DNA of 62,767 nucleotides from Sulfurimonas sp. endosymbiont of Alviniconcha boucheti (GTDB lineage: Bacteria > Campylobacterota > Campylobacteria > Campylobacterales > Sulfurimonadaceae), in assembly GCA_021766785.1 (NCBI GenBank), contig JAICBP010000083.1:349016-411782 (forward strand). Reading direction: 5' to 3'. Position numbers and translations under genes: made by a program. The notes beneath the pieces were generated by a model. It had not been told where the DNA came from. It did no database searches and worked only from the letters and a program-made list of their open reading frames with translations. Every line of letters begins with the position of its first letter. Within the stretch, counting starts at the first letter, position 1. Below are positions 8,303 to 27,878 of this stretch, one piece after another.

Positions 8303-8382
8303 TCACTTTTAAAGTATTAATGTATAATCATAAACCACAATGATTTAAAATATGTGGAAGAATTTAGATGGAGAATTTGACT

Positions 8383-9075
8383 ATGAGTAAAAGATATAAA
8401 CAATTAGTAGAAAAAATAGATACTAGTAAGGCTTACAGTGTAACTGAAGCTGCCGCTACTGTAAAAGATTTAATAAGTGCAAAATTTGATGAGACTGTTG
8501 AAATTGCTATGAATTTAAATGTAGATCCCCGTCATGCTGATCAGATGGTTCGTGGTGCACTTGTCCTTCCACATGGTACTGGTAAGAGTGTTCGTGTCGC
8601 AGTATTTGCAAAAGGTGTTAAGGCTGATGAAGCTAAAGCTGCTGGTGCTGATATTGTCGGAACTGATGATTTAGTTGCTGATATTAAAGCGGGAATATTT
8701 AACTTTGATGTAGTTGTTGCTGCACCAGACTGTATGGGTCTTGTTGGACAAATCGGTCGTATTTTAGGACCAAAAGGTCTTATGCCTAACCCTAAAACAG
8801 GAACTGTAACTCCTGATGTTGCAACTGCTGTTAAAAATGTTAAAGGTGGTCAAGTAAACTTTCGTGTTGATAAAAAAGGTAATATCCATGCTGGTATAGG
8901 TAAAGCAAGTTTTACAGCAGAGCAAATTGCTGAGAATATCAACTCATTTGTTGTTGCAATTAATAAACAGAAACCAGCTTCTGCAAAGGGTCGTTATATT
9001 AAAAATGCTGCTCTTAGTTTAACAATGAGTCCAGCTGTAAAATTTGATTTAGTTGAATTAGCAGATATTAAATAA
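8383..9075 (+). CDS. rplA: 50S ribosomal protein L1 (uL1)
   Basis: A 230-residue L1 of the ribosomal L1 stalk. [15 protein letters not shown] is the signature loop. The ATG at 8383 (MSKRYKQL) is chosen over the upstream ATG at 8368 because relatives start here and GGAG at 8370-8373 is well spaced; the upstream site also has a GGAAG, so a five-residue longer form cannot be excluded. Likely co-transcribed with rplK and likely to repress it. Confidence 0.97.
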   Translation: MSKRYKQLVEKIDTSKAYSVTEAAATVKDLISAKFDETVEIAMNLNVDPRHADQMVRGALVLPHGTGKSVRVAVFAKGVKADEAKAAGADIVGTDDLVADIKAGIFNFDVVVAAPDCMGLVGQIGRILGPKGLMPNPKTGTVTPDVATAVKNVKGGQVNFRVDKKGNIHAGIGKASFTAEQIAENINSFVVAINKQKPASAKGRYIKNAALSLTMSPAVKFDLVELADIK

Positions 9076-9080
9076 ACTAA

Positions 9081-9095
9081 ACGCCATTATGGCGT
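9081..9095 (+). terminator. Short hairpin after rplA
   Basis: ACGCCA pairs with TGGCGT around TTA just after the rplA stop. No T-run follows. The stem contains one copy of the over-represented YGGCGTTTR word (on the minus strand, 9079-9085). Confidence 0.4.
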
Positions 9096-9099
9096 ATGG

Positions 9100-9331
9100 T
9101 TGGTAAGAAATTTTTATTGTTAGATATATAAAACTCTTAAAAGTTTGAGATATTTTAGTCTCTGATGTTAAATAGATTTTATCTATTTTGACAAATATCT
9201 AATAGTAAAGATTTTCAAATTTTGGAAATCTGAATTTACTTGGACTAAAGATAGTTGGGGGTATATGCCGTGTTGGTAGTGAGCTTAATCGAGCCTTTCT
9301 CGCCCCTCTTGAAGTTATGTCTGGAAAGGAG
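9100..9331 (+). promoter_or_regulatory. Ribosomal protein L10 leader (autoregulatory mRNA)
   Basis: The roughly 230 bases before rplJ form the long structured leader expected for the L10-L7/L12 operon. Its hallmark near the end is visible: TTGGGGGTATATGCCGTG, then GTGAGCTTAATCGAGC and the run leading to the ribosome-binding site, resembling the kink-turn region to which L10(L12)4 binds to stop translation. Several nested stems occur in the AT-rich first half (for example TAGATTTTATCTA). Confidence 0.75.
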
Positions 9332-9337
9332 AATTAT

Positions 9338-9817
9338 ATGTTAAAGTCTAAAAAAGTTGAAGTAATTGCTGATCTTACATCTGCGTTTGAAAACACAACT
9401 GCTGTAGTTATATGTGACTACAAAGGTTTAACTGTTGGTAAACTAGAAGCATTAAGAAAAGCTGCTAAAGCAAAAGACACAAGTGTTCAGGTTGTAAAGA
9501 ATACTTTAGCTACAATCGCATTAAGTAATGCGGGTATGAGTGGCGTTGAGATTAAGGATACAAATATTTTTATTTGGTCTGATGATGTTATCTCTGCTGC
9601 GAAAATATCTGCAGATTTTGCTAAAGATAATGAACAATTTGTTATAAAAGCTGGTTATTTAGATAAAGAACCTGCAGACATAGCTAAAATTGAAGCGTTT
9701 GCTAAACTTCCTGGTCGTGAAGAACTCCTTGGTATGCTTGCAGCTACTTGGATGGCTCCAGTCACGAATATGGCTATTGGAATTGACGCTCTTAGAAAGA
9801 AGTTAGAAGAAGCATAG
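9338..9817 (+). CDS. rplJ: 50S ribosomal protein L10 (uL10)
   Basis: A 159-residue L10, the base of the L7/L12 stalk. The start at 9338 (MLKSKKVEVIADL) follows a strong AAAGGAG at 9325-9331; the longer frame beginning at 9317 would place this site inside the coding region and is rejected. The N-terminal domain has DYKGLTVGKLEALRKAAK and VVKNTLA; the C-terminal helix that binds L7/L12 dimers follows. Regulated by the leader in front of it. Confidence 0.97.
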   Translation: MLKSKKVEVIADLTSAFENTTAVVICDYKGLTVGKLEALRKAAKAKDTSVQVVKNTLATIALSNAGMSGVEIKDTNIFIWSDDVISAAKISADFAKDNEQFVIKAGYLDKEPADIAKIEAFAKLPGREELLGMLAATWMAPVTNMAIGIDALRKKLEEA

Positions 9818-9847
9818 GCTATTTGCATGTGCCATTGAGGCACTTTA

Positions 9848-9869
9848 AAAATTAACAAAAGTTAATTTT
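9848..9869 (+). promoter_or_regulatory. Intergenic hairpin between rplJ and rplL
   Basis: AAATTAAC-type arms of nine pairs (9848-9856 with 9861-9869) close an AAAA loop. It probably stabilises or sets the ratio of the rplL message, of which four copies per ribosome are needed; there is no strong T-run after it. Confidence 0.4.
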
Positions 9870-9922
9870 AGTTTCAGAGTGTTTTAATACACTTAAAATA
9901 AAATATTATTAAAGGATTACAC

Positions 9923-10291
9923 ATGGCTGTAACAAAAGAAGACGTATTAGAGTTTATTTCAGGACTTTCTGTTCTTGAGCTTTCTGAGCTTGTAAAAGAG
10001 TTTGAAGAAAAATTTGGTGTATCTGCACAACCTGTTGCTGTTGCTGGTGGAGCTGTTGCTGGTGAAGCTGCTGCTGAAAAAACTGAATTTGATGTTGTAC
10101 TTACTGATGCAGGTGCTAAGAAAATTGGTGTTATTAAAGCTGTTCGTGCTCTTACTGGTCTTGGACTTAAAGAGGCAAAAGAGGCTTGTGAATCACTACC
10201 ATCTACAATCAAAGAGGGTGTAGATAAAGATGCTGCTGAAGAAGCAAAAGCTGCTTTAGAAGAAGCTGGTGCAGTAGTAGAAGTTAAGTAA
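9923..10291 (+). CDS. rplL: 50S ribosomal protein L7/L12 (bL12)
   Basis: A 122-residue L7/L12: N-terminal dimerisation domain ([26 protein letters not shown]), alanine-rich hinge ([16 protein letters not shown]) and C-terminal factor-binding domain ([33 protein letters not shown]). It forms the flexible stalk that recruits EF-Tu and EF-G. Codon use is strongly biased. Confidence 0.98.
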   Translation: MAVTKEDVLEFISGLSVLELSELVKEFEEKFGVSAQPVAVAGGAVAGEAAAEKTEFDVVLTDAGAKKIGVIKAVRALTGLGLKEAKEACESLPSTIKEGVDKDAAEEAKAALEEAGAVVEVK

Positions 10292-10337
10292 AACTTTTAT
10301 TAGCACTACTGGAGAGTTCTTGTGACTCTTCACCTTT

Positions 10338-10380
10338 GGGCGCTTTTACAAAGAGATAGAGTCTCTTCGTAAAAGTGCCC
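10338..10380 (+). terminator. Attenuator/processing hairpin between rplL and rpoB
   Basis: GGGC-CTTTTAC and AGAGA on the left pair with TCTCT and GTAAAAG-GCCC on the right, with small internal loops, to give a long stem of about 16 pairs. No T-run follows, so a partial attenuator or RNase III cut site is likely, as known between rplL and rpoB in E. coli, which lowers polymerase relative to ribosomal protein output. Confidence 0.6.
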
Positions 10381-10491
10381 TTATGTCGTTTATAAGCACT
10401 GTAACACATCGAGTCATTTTGTATGGCTCAAAATCTATTTAGAGACGTCTAAATATGATACGCTTAATCCCAATATTAAGCCCTTAATTAA

Positions 10492-19171
<8,680 letters not shown>

Positions 19172-19185
19172 ATCCTCTTTTTTCT

Positions 19186-19207
19186 TATACGGGCATTTGC
19201 TCGTATA
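19186..19207 (+). terminator. Hairpin after rpoC
   Basis: TATACGGGCA pairs with TGCTCGTATA (one G-U pair) around two bases, within T-rich flanks (a T-run ahead of it and another about ten bases behind). It probably ends the rplK-to-rpoC transcript before the separate rpsL promoter. Confidence 0.6.
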
Positions 19208-19287
19208 GTTCCCATCTCCTTTTTTAAAATTAATTTCTACTTAAATTAAAGCAAACTTTAATGACAATTTTTGTACTATTTCGTGTC

Positions 19288-19315
19288 TATAATACTCTAC
19301 AAATTTTAGAGTATT
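19288..19315 (+). promoter_or_regulatory. rpsL promoter -10 overlapping a palindrome
   Basis: TATAAT at 19288-19293 is preceded by TG and a T-rich stretch. Overlapping it, AATACTCTA at 19291-19299 pairs exactly with TAGAGTATT at 19307-19315. The palindrome covers the expected start point, so it may be an operator or a 5' hairpin on the rpsL message. Confidence 0.5.
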
Positions 19316-19348
19316 ACATTCTACTGGAAAATTATATAAAGGAATTGT

Positions 19349-19722
19349 ATGCCTACAATCAATCAATTGATTCGTTCTGAGCGTAAACGTGTGATTAAAA
19401 AGTCAAAATCACCGGCTCTTGTTTCATGTCCACAGCGTCGTGGTGTATGTACACGTGTCTATACAACTACACCAAAAAAACCTAACTCGGCTTTAAGAAA
19501 AGTTGCTAAAGTAAGATTAACATCTGGGTTTGAGGTTATTTCATATATCGGTGGTGAGGGTCACAACCTTCAAGAACACTCTATTGTACTTGTTCGTGGT
19601 GGTCGTATTAAAGATTTACCTGGTGTGAAGTATCATATTGTTCGTGGTGCGCTTGATACTGCTGGTGTTGCTAACAGAACTGTTGCAAGATCTAAGTACG
19701 GAACAAAGCGCCCTAAAAAGTA

Positions 19723-19723
<1 letters not shown>
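19349..19723 (+). CDS. rpsL: 30S ribosomal protein S12 (uS12)
   Basis: A 124-residue S12 of the decoding centre. The conserved block [15 protein letters not shown] and [29 protein letters not shown], the sites where streptomycin resistance mutations fall, are intact with the usual lysines (KKPNSALRK and GRIKDLPG). AAAGGA precedes the ATG. Starts the str-type unit rpsL-rpsG-fusA. Confidence 0.98.
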
Positions 19724-20460
<737 letters not shown>

Positions 20461-20653
20461 GTGTAATGTAACGGCTTGGGAAGGTAATATATTTAGTAAA
20501 ATTTTTTCCTTCTCTGCGTTCATAATGGTTTTATTTAGAGTAAGACTCAGTTAACAGATTTTTAAAACCGTAAAAAGGGCATTAGTCTCTTTACAACTTA
20601 TATTTATTGACAAAAGAGCTTATCTCTCAACTTAATTAACAAGGTACATAACT

Positions 20654-22744
20654 ATGGCAAGAAGTCACAAATTAAACGACGTAAGAAATATTGGTATTGC
20701 TGCACACATTGATGCAGGTAAAACTACAACTACAGAGAGAATTCTTTTCTATACTGGTGTTGAGCACAAAATTGGTGAGGTTCATGATGGTGCTGCTACT
20801 ATGGACTGGATGGAACAAGAGCAGGAGCGCGGTATTACTATTACTTCAGCTGCAACTACTTGTGAGTGGGCTGGAAAGCAGATTAACATTATAGATACTC
20901 CGGGGCACGTTGATTTCACTATTGAAGTTGAACGTTCTATGCGTGTTCTTGATGGTGCTGTTTCAGTGTTTTGTGCAGTTGGTGGTGTTCAGCCTCAATC
21001 TGAAACTGTATGGAGACAACGTAATCGTTATAAGGTTCCTTCTATTGTTTTTGTAAACAAAATGGATAGAACAGGTGCAGATTTTTATGAAGTTGAACGC
21101 CAAATCCGTGATCGTCTTAAGGGTAATCCAATGCCTATCCAACTTCCTATCGGTGCAGAAGCTGAGTTTGAGGGTGTTGTTGATTTAGTAACTATGAAAG
21201 AGATCGTTTGGGATCAAGATGCAGCTATGGGTTCTAACTATCATGTTCAAGATATTCGTCCTGAACTTCAAGAGATCGCTCAAGAGTATAAAGAGAAGAT
21301 GCTTGAAACTTTAGCTGAAGTTGAAGGCAATGATGATTTTGCTGAAAAATTCCTAGAGGGTGAAGAGATCCCTGAAGAAGAGATTGCAGCTGCTATTAAG
21401 TCTGCAACTCTTGGAATGGCTGTTGTTCCGATGACTCCAGGTACTGCATTTAAAAATAAAGGTGTTCAAACACTTCTTGATGCAGTTGTTGCATACCTAC
21501 CATCTCCTGTTGAAGCGGAAGCTATTCGTGGTACACTTATGGATGATGAGGAGCAAGAAGTAATCGTAGATTCTACTGATGATGGTGATTTTGCTGCATT
21601 AGCATTTAAGATTATGACTGATCCATTTGTCGGCGTTCTTACTTTTATTCGTGTTTACCGTGGTTCACTAGAAGCTGGTTCTTTTGTTCATAACTCTACA
21701 AAAGATAAAAAAGAGAGAATTGGGCGTATTGTAAAAATGCATGCAATCAAGCGTGAAGAGGTAAAAGAGATCTATGCTGGTGAGATAGGTGCAGTTGTTG
21801 GTCTTAAGTCAACTACTACTGGTGATACTTTATGCACAGGTGAAGAAAAAGTTGTACTAGAGCGTATGGATTTTCCAGAACCAGTTATCTCTGTTGCCGT
21901 TGAGCCAAAAACAAAAGCTGACCAAGAAAAGATGGGTATAGCTTTAGGAAAACTTGCAGCAGAAGATCCATCTTTTAGAGTAAATACTGATGAAGAGACA
22001 GGTCAGACTATTATTGCTGGTATGGGTGAGTTGCATCTTGAAATTCTTGTTGATCGTATGAGACGTGAATTTAATGTTGATGCGGAAGTTGGTGCTCCAC
22101 AGGTCTCTTATCGTGAGTCTATCAAAGATGAAGTGCAACAAGAGTATAAGTATGCGAAACAGTCAGGTGGTCGCGGTCAGTTTGGTCATGTTTATCTTAC
22201 TGTTAAGCCAGGTGAACCTGATACTGGTTTTGTATTTCACAATGAGATTAAGGGTGGAACTGTTCCAAAAGAGTATATTCCAGCTGTTCAAAAAGGTTGT
22301 GAAGAAGCGATGCAAACAGGTGTTCTTGCTGGATATCCGATGGAAGATGTAGATGTAACACTTTATGATGGTTCTTATCATGATGTCGATTCAAATGAGA
22401 TGGCGTTTAAGCTTGCAGCTTCTATGGGATTTAAAGAGGCTTGTCGTAAGGCAAACCCTTCTATCCTAGAGCCAATGATGAAGGTTGAAGTTGAAGTACC
22501 AGAAGAGAATATGGGTGATGTTATTGGTGACCTTAACCGTCGTCGTGGGCAAGTGAACTCTATGGGTGATCGTGCTGGTAACAAAATTGTTGATGCATTT
22601 GTTCCTCTATCTGAAATGTTTGGTTATTCAACAGATCTTCGTTCAGCTACTCAAGGTCGTGCAACATATGCTATGGAATTTGATCACTACTCTGAAGTTC
22701 CAAAAGCTGTATCTGAAGAGATTCAGAAAAAACGTAACGGATAA
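20654..22744 (+). CDS. fusA: Elongation factor G
   Basis: A 696-residue EF-G, the translocation GTPase. P-loop [16 protein letters not shown] near residues 14-29, [18 protein letters not shown] and the NKMD box ([12 protein letters not shown]) are all intact, followed by domains III-V ([23 protein letters not shown]). The upstream 193 bases hold no gene. Last gene of the str-type unit; a strong terminator follows. Confidence 0.99.
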   Translation: MARSHKLNDVRNIGIAAHIDAGKTTTTERILFYTGVEHKIGEVHDGAATMDWMEQEQERGITITSAATTCEWAGKQINIIDTPGHVDFTIEVERSMRVLDGAVSVFCAVGGVQPQSETVWRQRNRYKVPSIVFVNKMDRTGADFYEVERQIRDRLKGNPMPIQLPIGAEAEFEGVVDLVTMKEIVWDQDAAMGSNYHVQDIRPELQEIAQEYKEKMLETLAEVEGNDDFAEKFLEGEEIPEEEIAAAIKSATLGMAVVPMTPGTAFKNKGVQTLLDAVVAYLPSPVEAEAIRGTLMDDEEQEVIVDSTDDGDFAALAFKIMTDPFVGVLTFIRVYRGSLEAGSFVHNSTKDKKERIGRIVKMHAIKREEVKEIYAGEIGAVVGLKSTTTGDTLCTGEEKVVLERMDFPEPVISVAVEPKTKADQEKMGIALGKLAAEDPSFRVNTDEETGQTIIAGMGELHLEILVDRMRREFNVDAEVGAPQVSYRESIKDEVQQEYKYAKQSGGRGQFGHVYLTVKPGEPDTGFVFHNEIKGGTVPKEYIPAVQKGCEEAMQTGVLAGYPMEDVDVTLYDGSYHDVDSNEMAFKLAASMGFKEACRKANPSILEPMMKVEVEVPEENMGDVIGDLNRRRGQVNSMGDRAGNKIVDAFVPLSEMFGYSTDLRSATQGRATYAMEFDHYSEVPKAVSEEIQKKRNG

Positions 22745-22781
22745 TTTTATTTAAAGAGAGTATTTTTCTCTATCTCTTCCT

Positions 22782-22812
22782 TAGAGGGAGAGGTGCTCTC
22801 CCTCTATATTTT
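22782..22812 (+). terminator. Intrinsic terminator after fusA
   Basis: TAGAGGGAGAG at 22782-22792 pairs exactly with CTCTCCCTCTA at 22796-22806 around GTG, followed by TATATTTTCT. Eleven uninterrupted pairs make this the clearest terminator in the window; it separates fusA from the convergent prfB gene. Confidence 0.85.
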
Positions 22813-22850
22813 CTACTCCTATAATCTTATACTCATTTGATAGAACTGAA

Positions 22851-23948
22851 TTATTGTCTATTTTGTACTATTAAAACATCTTCTATTAGTTTATCTATAT
22901 CTCCATCTAATATGCCAGAAATATTTGAGTATGCTTCATTTGAACGAGTATCTTTGACCTGTTGATAGGGTTGCATAACATAAGAACGGATTTGGTGTCC
23001 CCAGCCTATTTCACTTTTACAGACTCCTTCTTGTTCTGCTTTTTGTTCTTCTAACTTTAGTTCATAGAGACGGGATTTTAGCATTTTCATAGCAGTAGCC
23101 CTATTTTTATGCTGACTTCTATCATTTTGACACTGTACGACAACACCAGTTTCTATATGTGTGATGCGAATAGCTGATTCAGTCTTATTGACATGTTGTC
23201 CACCTGCACCACTAGAGCGATAGGTATCTACTCGTATCTCTTTATCTTCTATGACAATGTTAATAGCATCATCTATTTCTGGTGAGACCATAACAGAACT
23301 AAAAGAGGTATGGCGTTTGGCGTTTGAGTCAAAAGGTGAGATACGGACAAGTCTATGTATGCCATTTTCTACTTTAAGATAGCCATAAGCATTTTCACCT
23401 TTTACGATAAATGAAACATCTTTTATACCAGCTTCATCACCATTTTGATAATCAAGAATTTCTATGCCAAAACCACGGCGTTCAGCCCAGCGCTTATACA
23501 TACGAAGAAGCATCTCTGCCCAGTCTTGGCTCTCAGTTCCTCCAGCTCCTGGGTGTATAGATACGATGGCATTATTTGCATCACTCTCTCCATCGAGAAG
23601 GACTTCTATCTCCATACTTCGTATCTGCTTAAGAAGTATAGGAGCATCTGCATAAAGAGACTCTAGGGACTCCTCATCTCTCTCCTCTTTTGCCATTTCA
23701 TAAAGTTCTTTCGCATCTTCTACTGCCTCTTTTGCTACAGTGTATTTTTCGAGTTTTCTCTCAAGTTGTCTCTTCTCTTTTTGGATTTTAGCGGCATTTG
23801 CAGAGTCACTCCAAAACTCTTGCTCATTTTCAAGTGCTTCAATCTCTTGGAGTCTCTTTTGAATCTTGTTAGGCTCTACAACATTAGTGATATTGCTCAT
23901 TTTTAGTGTAATGCTTTTTAGTAGTTCTGTATATTCATAATTGTCCAT
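22851..23948 (-). CDS. prfB: Peptide chain release factor 2
   Basis: RF2 of 365 residues, which ends translation at UGA and UAA. The stop-codon-reading tripeptide SPF (in [15 protein letters not shown]) and the catalytic GGQ ([12 protein letters not shown], near residue 250) are present. The gene is one open frame: the programmed +1 frameshift of E. coli prfB is absent. ATG at 23948 (MDNYEY) is preferred because GAGG sits seven bases upstream; that GAGG lies within the alternative start codon region at 23960. Confidence 0.97.
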   Translation of the reverse strand: MDNYEYTELLKSITLKMSNITNVVEPNKIQKRLQEIEALENEQEFWSDSANAAKIQKEKRQLERKLEKYTVAKEAVEDAKELYEMAKEERDEESLESLYADAPILLKQIRSMEIEVLLDGESDANNAIVSIHPGAGGTESQDWAEMLLRMYKRWAERRGFGIEILDYQNGDEAGIKDVSFIVKGENAYGYLKVENGIHRLVRISPFDSNAKRHTSFSSVMVSPEIDDAINIVIEDKEIRVDTYRSSGAGGQHVNKTESAIRITHIETGVVVQCQNDRSQHKNRATAMKMLKSRLYELKLEEQKAEQEGVCKSEIGWGHQIRSYVMQPYQQVKDTRSNEAYSNISGILDGDIDKLIEDVLIVQNRQ

Positions 23949-23999
23949 TATTAGCCTCATATTTGTTATAATTGTGATTATATTATATATGGACTTAAA

Positions 24000-24821
24000 A
24001 TGAAGATTTTCTCAGATGCTTTAGAGTTGAAAACTTATCTTAAAGCTATTACAAAAAGTATAGGATTTGTTCCTACTATGGGTGCTCTTCATGATGGGCA
24101 TCTCTCACTCATAAAGGCAGCAAAAAAAGAGTGTGAGTTTGTTGTAGTATCTATCTTTGTAAACCCTACACAGTTTTTAGAGGGAGAGGATTTACAGAAG
24201 TATCCCTCAAATAATGAAGCTGATAAAAGAGTTTGTACTTATGCTGGTGTAGATGTTCTCTTTCTCCCCAAAGCAGAAGATATTTATGAGAGTGATGAGA
24301 TAACTCTTATAGCACCACCTATAAGAGGGTATGTTTTAGAAGGTGCTACAAGACCAGGGCATTTTAATGGTGTCCTAACAGTAGTAAATAAACTCTTTAA
24401 TATAGTAAATCCAGATTATGCCTATTTTGGTAAAAAAGATGCTCAACAACTTCATCTTATTGCTCTTATGGTTAAGCAACTCTTTATGAGTGTTAAAATT
24501 GTACCAATTGATACAGTAAGAGAAATCGATGGTTTGGCATTAAGTAGTCGTAATATATACTTGAGTAAAGAGGAGCATAAAGAAGCCCTAAAAATCTCAC
24601 GCTCACTTTATGAGGCATCAAATATGTTACGTAGTGGAGAGTTAGAAGTTCAGAAGATAAAAGAGGTTATGAAGAAGATTTTAGAGCCATTAGAAATCGG
24701 TTATATTGAGATTCTTAATTATGAATTTGAGGTAATTGATGAGATTGAGATTGGTAATACTATCATATTAGTGGAGGTCATTGTTGGCAAGACTAGGTTA
24801 CTTGACAATATTTGGCTTTAA
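24000..24821 (+). CDS. panC: Pantothenate synthetase
   Basis: A 273-residue enzyme that joins pantoate and beta-alanine using ATP, the last step to vitamin B5. [19 protein letters not shown] carries the HIGH-like nucleotide motif (HDGH), [11 protein letters not shown] binds pantoate, and FGKKDAQQL plus LSSRNIYLS are the KMSKS-like region. It is divergent from prfB with only 51 bases between them and its 3' end overlaps ftsI on the other strand by 24 bases. Confidence 0.97.
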   Translation: MKIFSDALELKTYLKAITKSIGFVPTMGALHDGHLSLIKAAKKECEFVVVSIFVNPTQFLEGEDLQKYPSNNEADKRVCTYAGVDVLFLPKAEDIYESDEITLIAPPIRGYVLEGATRPGHFNGVLTVVNKLFNIVNPDYAYFGKKDAQQLHLIALMVKQLFMSVKIVPIDTVREIDGLALSSRNIYLSKEEHKEALKISRSLYEASNMLRSGELEVQKIKEVMKKILEPLEIGYIEILNYEFEVIDEIEIGNTIILVEVIVGKTRLLDNIWL

Positions 24822-26555
24822 ATACCCATCTTCTATCATTATCTCTATAGCCTTTTTAAATACTGGTACCGCAGTTTGTGAAGCATAGTGACTCTTTTGA
24901 GGTTGCACTACAATAACACCTATAGAGTATTTTCTTTTTGCATCATTTGCAAAACCTATAAATGCAGTGTTATACTTATGTACATACTCCCCTTTTTCTA
25001 CTATATGAGCAGTTCCAGTTTTCCCGCCGATGACTAAACCAGGTGTTAGTGCTTTTTTCCCAGTTCCTTTATTGACAGTTTTTATAAGGATTTTTTGTAC
25101 TTTTTTTGCTGTAGTACTACTGATAGCTTGTAGTTGCTCTTTGTAAGGGAGTTTGCTCTCTCTATGATACTCATCTATAAAGCTCTCAACGAGTTTTGGA
25201 TAGACCATTCGACCATTGTTGTTAAAGGCTGAGTAAGCACGAAGTAATTGCATAAGATTTGCTCGCATTCCATAACCATAAGAACAGGTTGCCTTATATA
25301 TCTTATTTTCTAACCGTTTAGGAGTAGGGATAGAACCTCTCTTCTCATAAATAAGATCAGGAGTAGATTTTTCTGTAAAACCAAATCTTTTGAGTCCCTC
25401 ATAAAACTCATATCCAGAAAGTTTTTGTGATAACTGTGCCATACCTATGTTTGAAGAGTACACAATGACATTCTCTGCACTAAGCCAATTAAATTTATGC
25501 TCATCTGTAATAACTTTTCGTCCCATTTTATAGCGTCCATTATGTCCATTAATAAGGTCATAAGGGTTGATAAGTTTTTTTTCTAAAAGAAGAGAAAAGG
25601 TAATGGGTTTAATAACACTACCTGGTTCAAAACTATACTCTATCATTCCAGAGTTTAAAGATGGATAGTCACTACGTTTAATATTTTTTGGCAGATAGCG
25701 GTTAGAGCTTGCCATAGTATAGATCTCTCCAGTTGTAGAGTTCATAATAACAAGCATAATCTCTTTTGCAGTTAAGTTTTTTTTCATCTTGTCTAGCATA
25801 CGTTCCATCTTGATTTGTAATGCTACTGGAATAGTGAGTTTTATATCAAGTCCATTGATTTTTGCTTTTGTAAAACTATCTTTGTTGAGAATAATGTAAG
25901 AGTTCACATCTCGTTTTCCACGGCTAAAGCTATTTTGTTGTGCAGAGAGTTCATTGTCAAAGCGCTTTTCTAAACCTTTAACACCCTGTATAGATGTGTA
26001 GCCATTATTTTCAATTTTATGGGGATAGCCGATAATGGGAGTGAGTAGATTACCATAAGGATACGTTCTACTCTCTCCACTCTCTATAATACTTAATCCC
26101 TGTATAGAGCGCAGACCTGTTCTTGCATTTTTTAACTCTAAAAAGACTTTAAATTTATGAAGTTCTCGTGCAAGTTTTTTGAGGTAGTGTGCTTGAATCT
26201 CTGCTATATTGTAACTTAGTACAACAACACCTTTATGTCCTGCTAAACGTTTTTTGATCGCTTGGGGTTGCATACCTGAGTAGATACTAAATAGCGCTAC
26301 AAAAAGCTCTTTTTTTTCGGGATCGATATAGCGTGTGTTGACTACAGCTTTGTAGAGTTTTTTTGTAGTAGCAAGATGAAATCCATCTGCACTGATGATG
26401 CTACCACGCTGGGCACGAGAACTCTCTTTTGTGTAGAGAGAGGGGAGATGTCTCGGTTTGATGATATTTAAAAACATAACAGAGAGAAAAATAAAAAAAC
26501 CGAAGCTTATTAGGGCATATAGTGAGAGAACCTTTTTACTATTGTTATTTACCAT
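24798..26555 (-). CDS. ftsI: Peptidoglycan D,D-transpeptidase FtsI (class B PBP)
   Basis: A 585-residue septal penicillin-binding protein. A short cytoplasmic tail precedes one membrane anchor (about 11-32), then the dimerisation domain and the transpeptidase domain with SVIK (catalytic Ser313, Lys316), SSN (367-369) and KTG (512-514). It cross-links new wall at the division site with FtsW. It follows fliE after six bases, the order flgB-flgC-fliE-ftsI also seen in Helicobacter, so division and flagellar rod genes share a transcript. Confidence 0.95.
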   Translation of the reverse strand: MVNNNSKKVLSLYALISFGFFIFLSVMFLNIIKPRHLPSLYTKESSRAQRGSIISADGFHLATTKKLYKAVVNTRYIDPEKKELFVALFSIYSGMQPQAIKKRLAGHKGVVVLSYNIAEIQAHYLKKLARELHKFKVFLELKNARTGLRSIQGLSIIESGESRTYPYGNLLTPIIGYPHKIENNGYTSIQGVKGLEKRFDNELSAQQNSFSRGKRDVNSYIILNKDSFTKAKINGLDIKLTIPVALQIKMERMLDKMKKNLTAKEIMLVIMNSTTGEIYTMASSNRYLPKNIKRSDYPSLNSGMIEYSFEPGSVIKPITFSLLLEKKLINPYDLINGHNGRYKMGRKVITDEHKFNWLSAENVIVYSSNIGMAQLSQKLSGYEFYEGLKRFGFTEKSTPDLIYEKRGSIPTPKRLENKIYKATCSYGYGMRANLMQLLRAYSAFNNNGRMVYPKLVESFIDEYHRESKLPYKEQLQAISSTTAKKVQKILIKTVNKGTGKKALTPGLVIGGKTGTAHIVEKGEYVHKYNTAFIGFANDAKRKYSIGVIVVQPQKSHYASQTAVPVFKKAIEIMIEDGYLKPNIVK

Positions 26556-26561
26556 AAATGA

Positions 26562-26864
26562 CTAAAGTTGTGTTCTACCTAGCTCTTTGTATGCATTTAA
26601 AGCCTTATTTCTTATCTCAAGCATAAGTTTCATATTGAGTTCTGCTTTATCTATAGCTATTGCAGCTTGATGCAGATCTTTTACCTGTCCTGTGGCAAGA
26701 TCAGCTACAGCAATTTCTTTCTCTTCTTGCAGTTCATTCACTTCATTGAGAGCAGATTTGAGATGCTCCATAAATGCTGAGTTACCTGTAGGTTTTACAG
26801 AAGATTTTCCTTTTAAAAGGTCAGAAGTTGAGCCTATACTTGAAAGATCTTTAATAGTATTCAT
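26562..26864 (-). CDS. fliE: Flagellar hook-basal body protein FliE
   Basis: A 100-residue FliE that links the MS ring to the rod. The C-terminal half, DLHQAAIAIDKAELNMKLMLEIRNKALNAYKEL, is the family signature. Start ATG follows AAGGAG. Twenty bases downstream of flgC. Confidence 0.96.
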   Translation of the reverse strand: MNTIKDLSSIGSTSDLLKGKSSVKPTGNSAFMEHLKSALNEVNELQEEKEIAVADLATGQVKDLHQAAIAIDKAELNMKLMLEIRNKALNAYKELGRTQL

Positions 26865-26884
26865 AAGTACTCTCCTTGTTAAAA

Positions 26885-27379
26885 TTATTGAAGTAAAGAG
26901 ATAGCAGAGGATGCCATATCTTTACTACTTTGAAATGCGGCCACATTTGCTTGGTACGATCGTGTTGCCTCTACCAAATCGGCCATTTCGATGACAGGAT
27001 TAATATTTGGATACGCAACATAGCCTTTTGCATCAGCATCAGGGTGGTTTGGTTCAAACTTCATCTTCGGTTTACTATCATCTCTAGCTATTTTATCAAC
27101 TATTACACTCATGATAGCAGGATTTACTCTTTTTCCAAAATCTCCTTCATCGAGAGGATCTCCATAAGAAGCACTCTTTGTCATACTATTGAGTGTTTTA
27201 TTAAATTGATCATTAAAGTTTATGGCGCGAAAGAGAACCTCTTTTCGACGATAGGGTCCACCTTCTTTAGTACGTGTTGTTTGTGCATTAGCAATATTGC
27301 TTGATATAGTATTTACTCGTACACGCTGAGCAGAGAGTCCATACCCTGCAATATCAAAACTACTTAAAAAATTACTCAT
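26885..27379 (-). CDS. flgC: Flagellar basal-body rod protein FlgC
   Basis: A 164-residue proximal rod protein. The N-terminal SSNIANAQTTRTKEGGPYRRKEVLF and the C-terminal NPVIEMADLVEATRSYQANVAAFQSSKDM are the conserved coiled-coil ends by which axial proteins stack. Exported by the flagellar type III apparatus without a cleaved signal. Confidence 0.97.
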   Translation of the reverse strand: MSNFLSSFDIAGYGLSAQRVRVNTISSNIANAQTTRTKEGGPYRRKEVLFRAINFNDQFNKTLNSMTKSASYGDPLDEGDFGKRVNPAIMSVIVDKIARDDSKPKMKFEPNHPDADAKGYVAYPNINPVIEMADLVEATRSYQANVAAFQSSKDMASSAISLLQ

Positions 27380-27399
27380 TTTTTTATCCTTAAGCTACT

Positions 27400-27828
27400 T
27401 TAGTTTATCTTCTGTGATGCTTCTATGACACTTCTAAAAATAGCACTATCTTTTTTCATAGCACCGATGAGAGCATTATACATGATAGAGTTTTTACTCA
27501 TCTCTGTAGTCTCTACATCTATATCCACACTATTACCATCATTACGAGCCATATGCCCATCTCTAAAGAAGAGAGTAGGTTTGTAAGAGCTGGTTTTTAT
27601 TTTTGGTTTTATATGTTTAGTATCTGTAAGCATCATTTGAAGTTGCTGTTTATCTTGAAGAAGGTCTGCTTTTTTTGCAATAAGTGCTTTTTCAAAGCTT
27701 ATATCACGAGGTTTGTAAAAAGGAGTATCAGCATTAGCAATGTTCGATGCTATCATGTCTTGACGCATAGAACGGTAGTCTAAAGCATTCTCTAAAAGTA
27801 GAGCCGTTTTTGAAATTTGAATACTCAT
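27400..27828 (-). CDS. flgB: Flagellar basal-body rod protein FlgB
   Basis: A 142-residue rod protein with the axial signature MIASNIANADTPFYKPRDISFE and a C-terminal helix. The start at 27828 (MSIQISK) follows AAGGAG eight to nine bases upstream; the longer frame to 27864 would bury this site. First gene of the flgB-flgC-fliE-ftsI unit, 30 bases downstream of a sigma-54 promoter. Confidence 0.96.
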   Translation of the reverse strand: MSIQISKTALLLENALDYRSMRQDMIASNIANADTPFYKPRDISFEKALIAKKADLLQDKQQLQMMLTDTKHIKPKIKTSSYKPTLFFRDGHMARNDGNSVDIDVETTEMSKNSIMYNALIGAMKKDSAIFRSVIEASQKIN

Positions 27829-27857
27829 AATCACTCCTTTTCGCATATATAAAATAA

Positions 27858-27878
27858 CAAGCAAAATTTATTCCAAAA
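27858..27878 (-). promoter_or_regulatory. Sigma-54 (RpoN) promoter of flgB
   Basis: On the minus strand the site reads TTTTTGGAATAAATTTTGCT, with the invariant GG and GC separated by exactly ten bases (complement of 27873-27874 and 27861-27862). Rod genes are RpoN-dependent (FlgSR two-component system) in Campylobacter and Helicobacter, so the site fits both spacing and biology. Confidence 0.78.

Noticed and set aside
22851-23960. Programmed frameshift in prfB
   Set aside because: A single uninterrupted frame encodes the full RF2; no in-frame TGA with a slippery CTT is needed.
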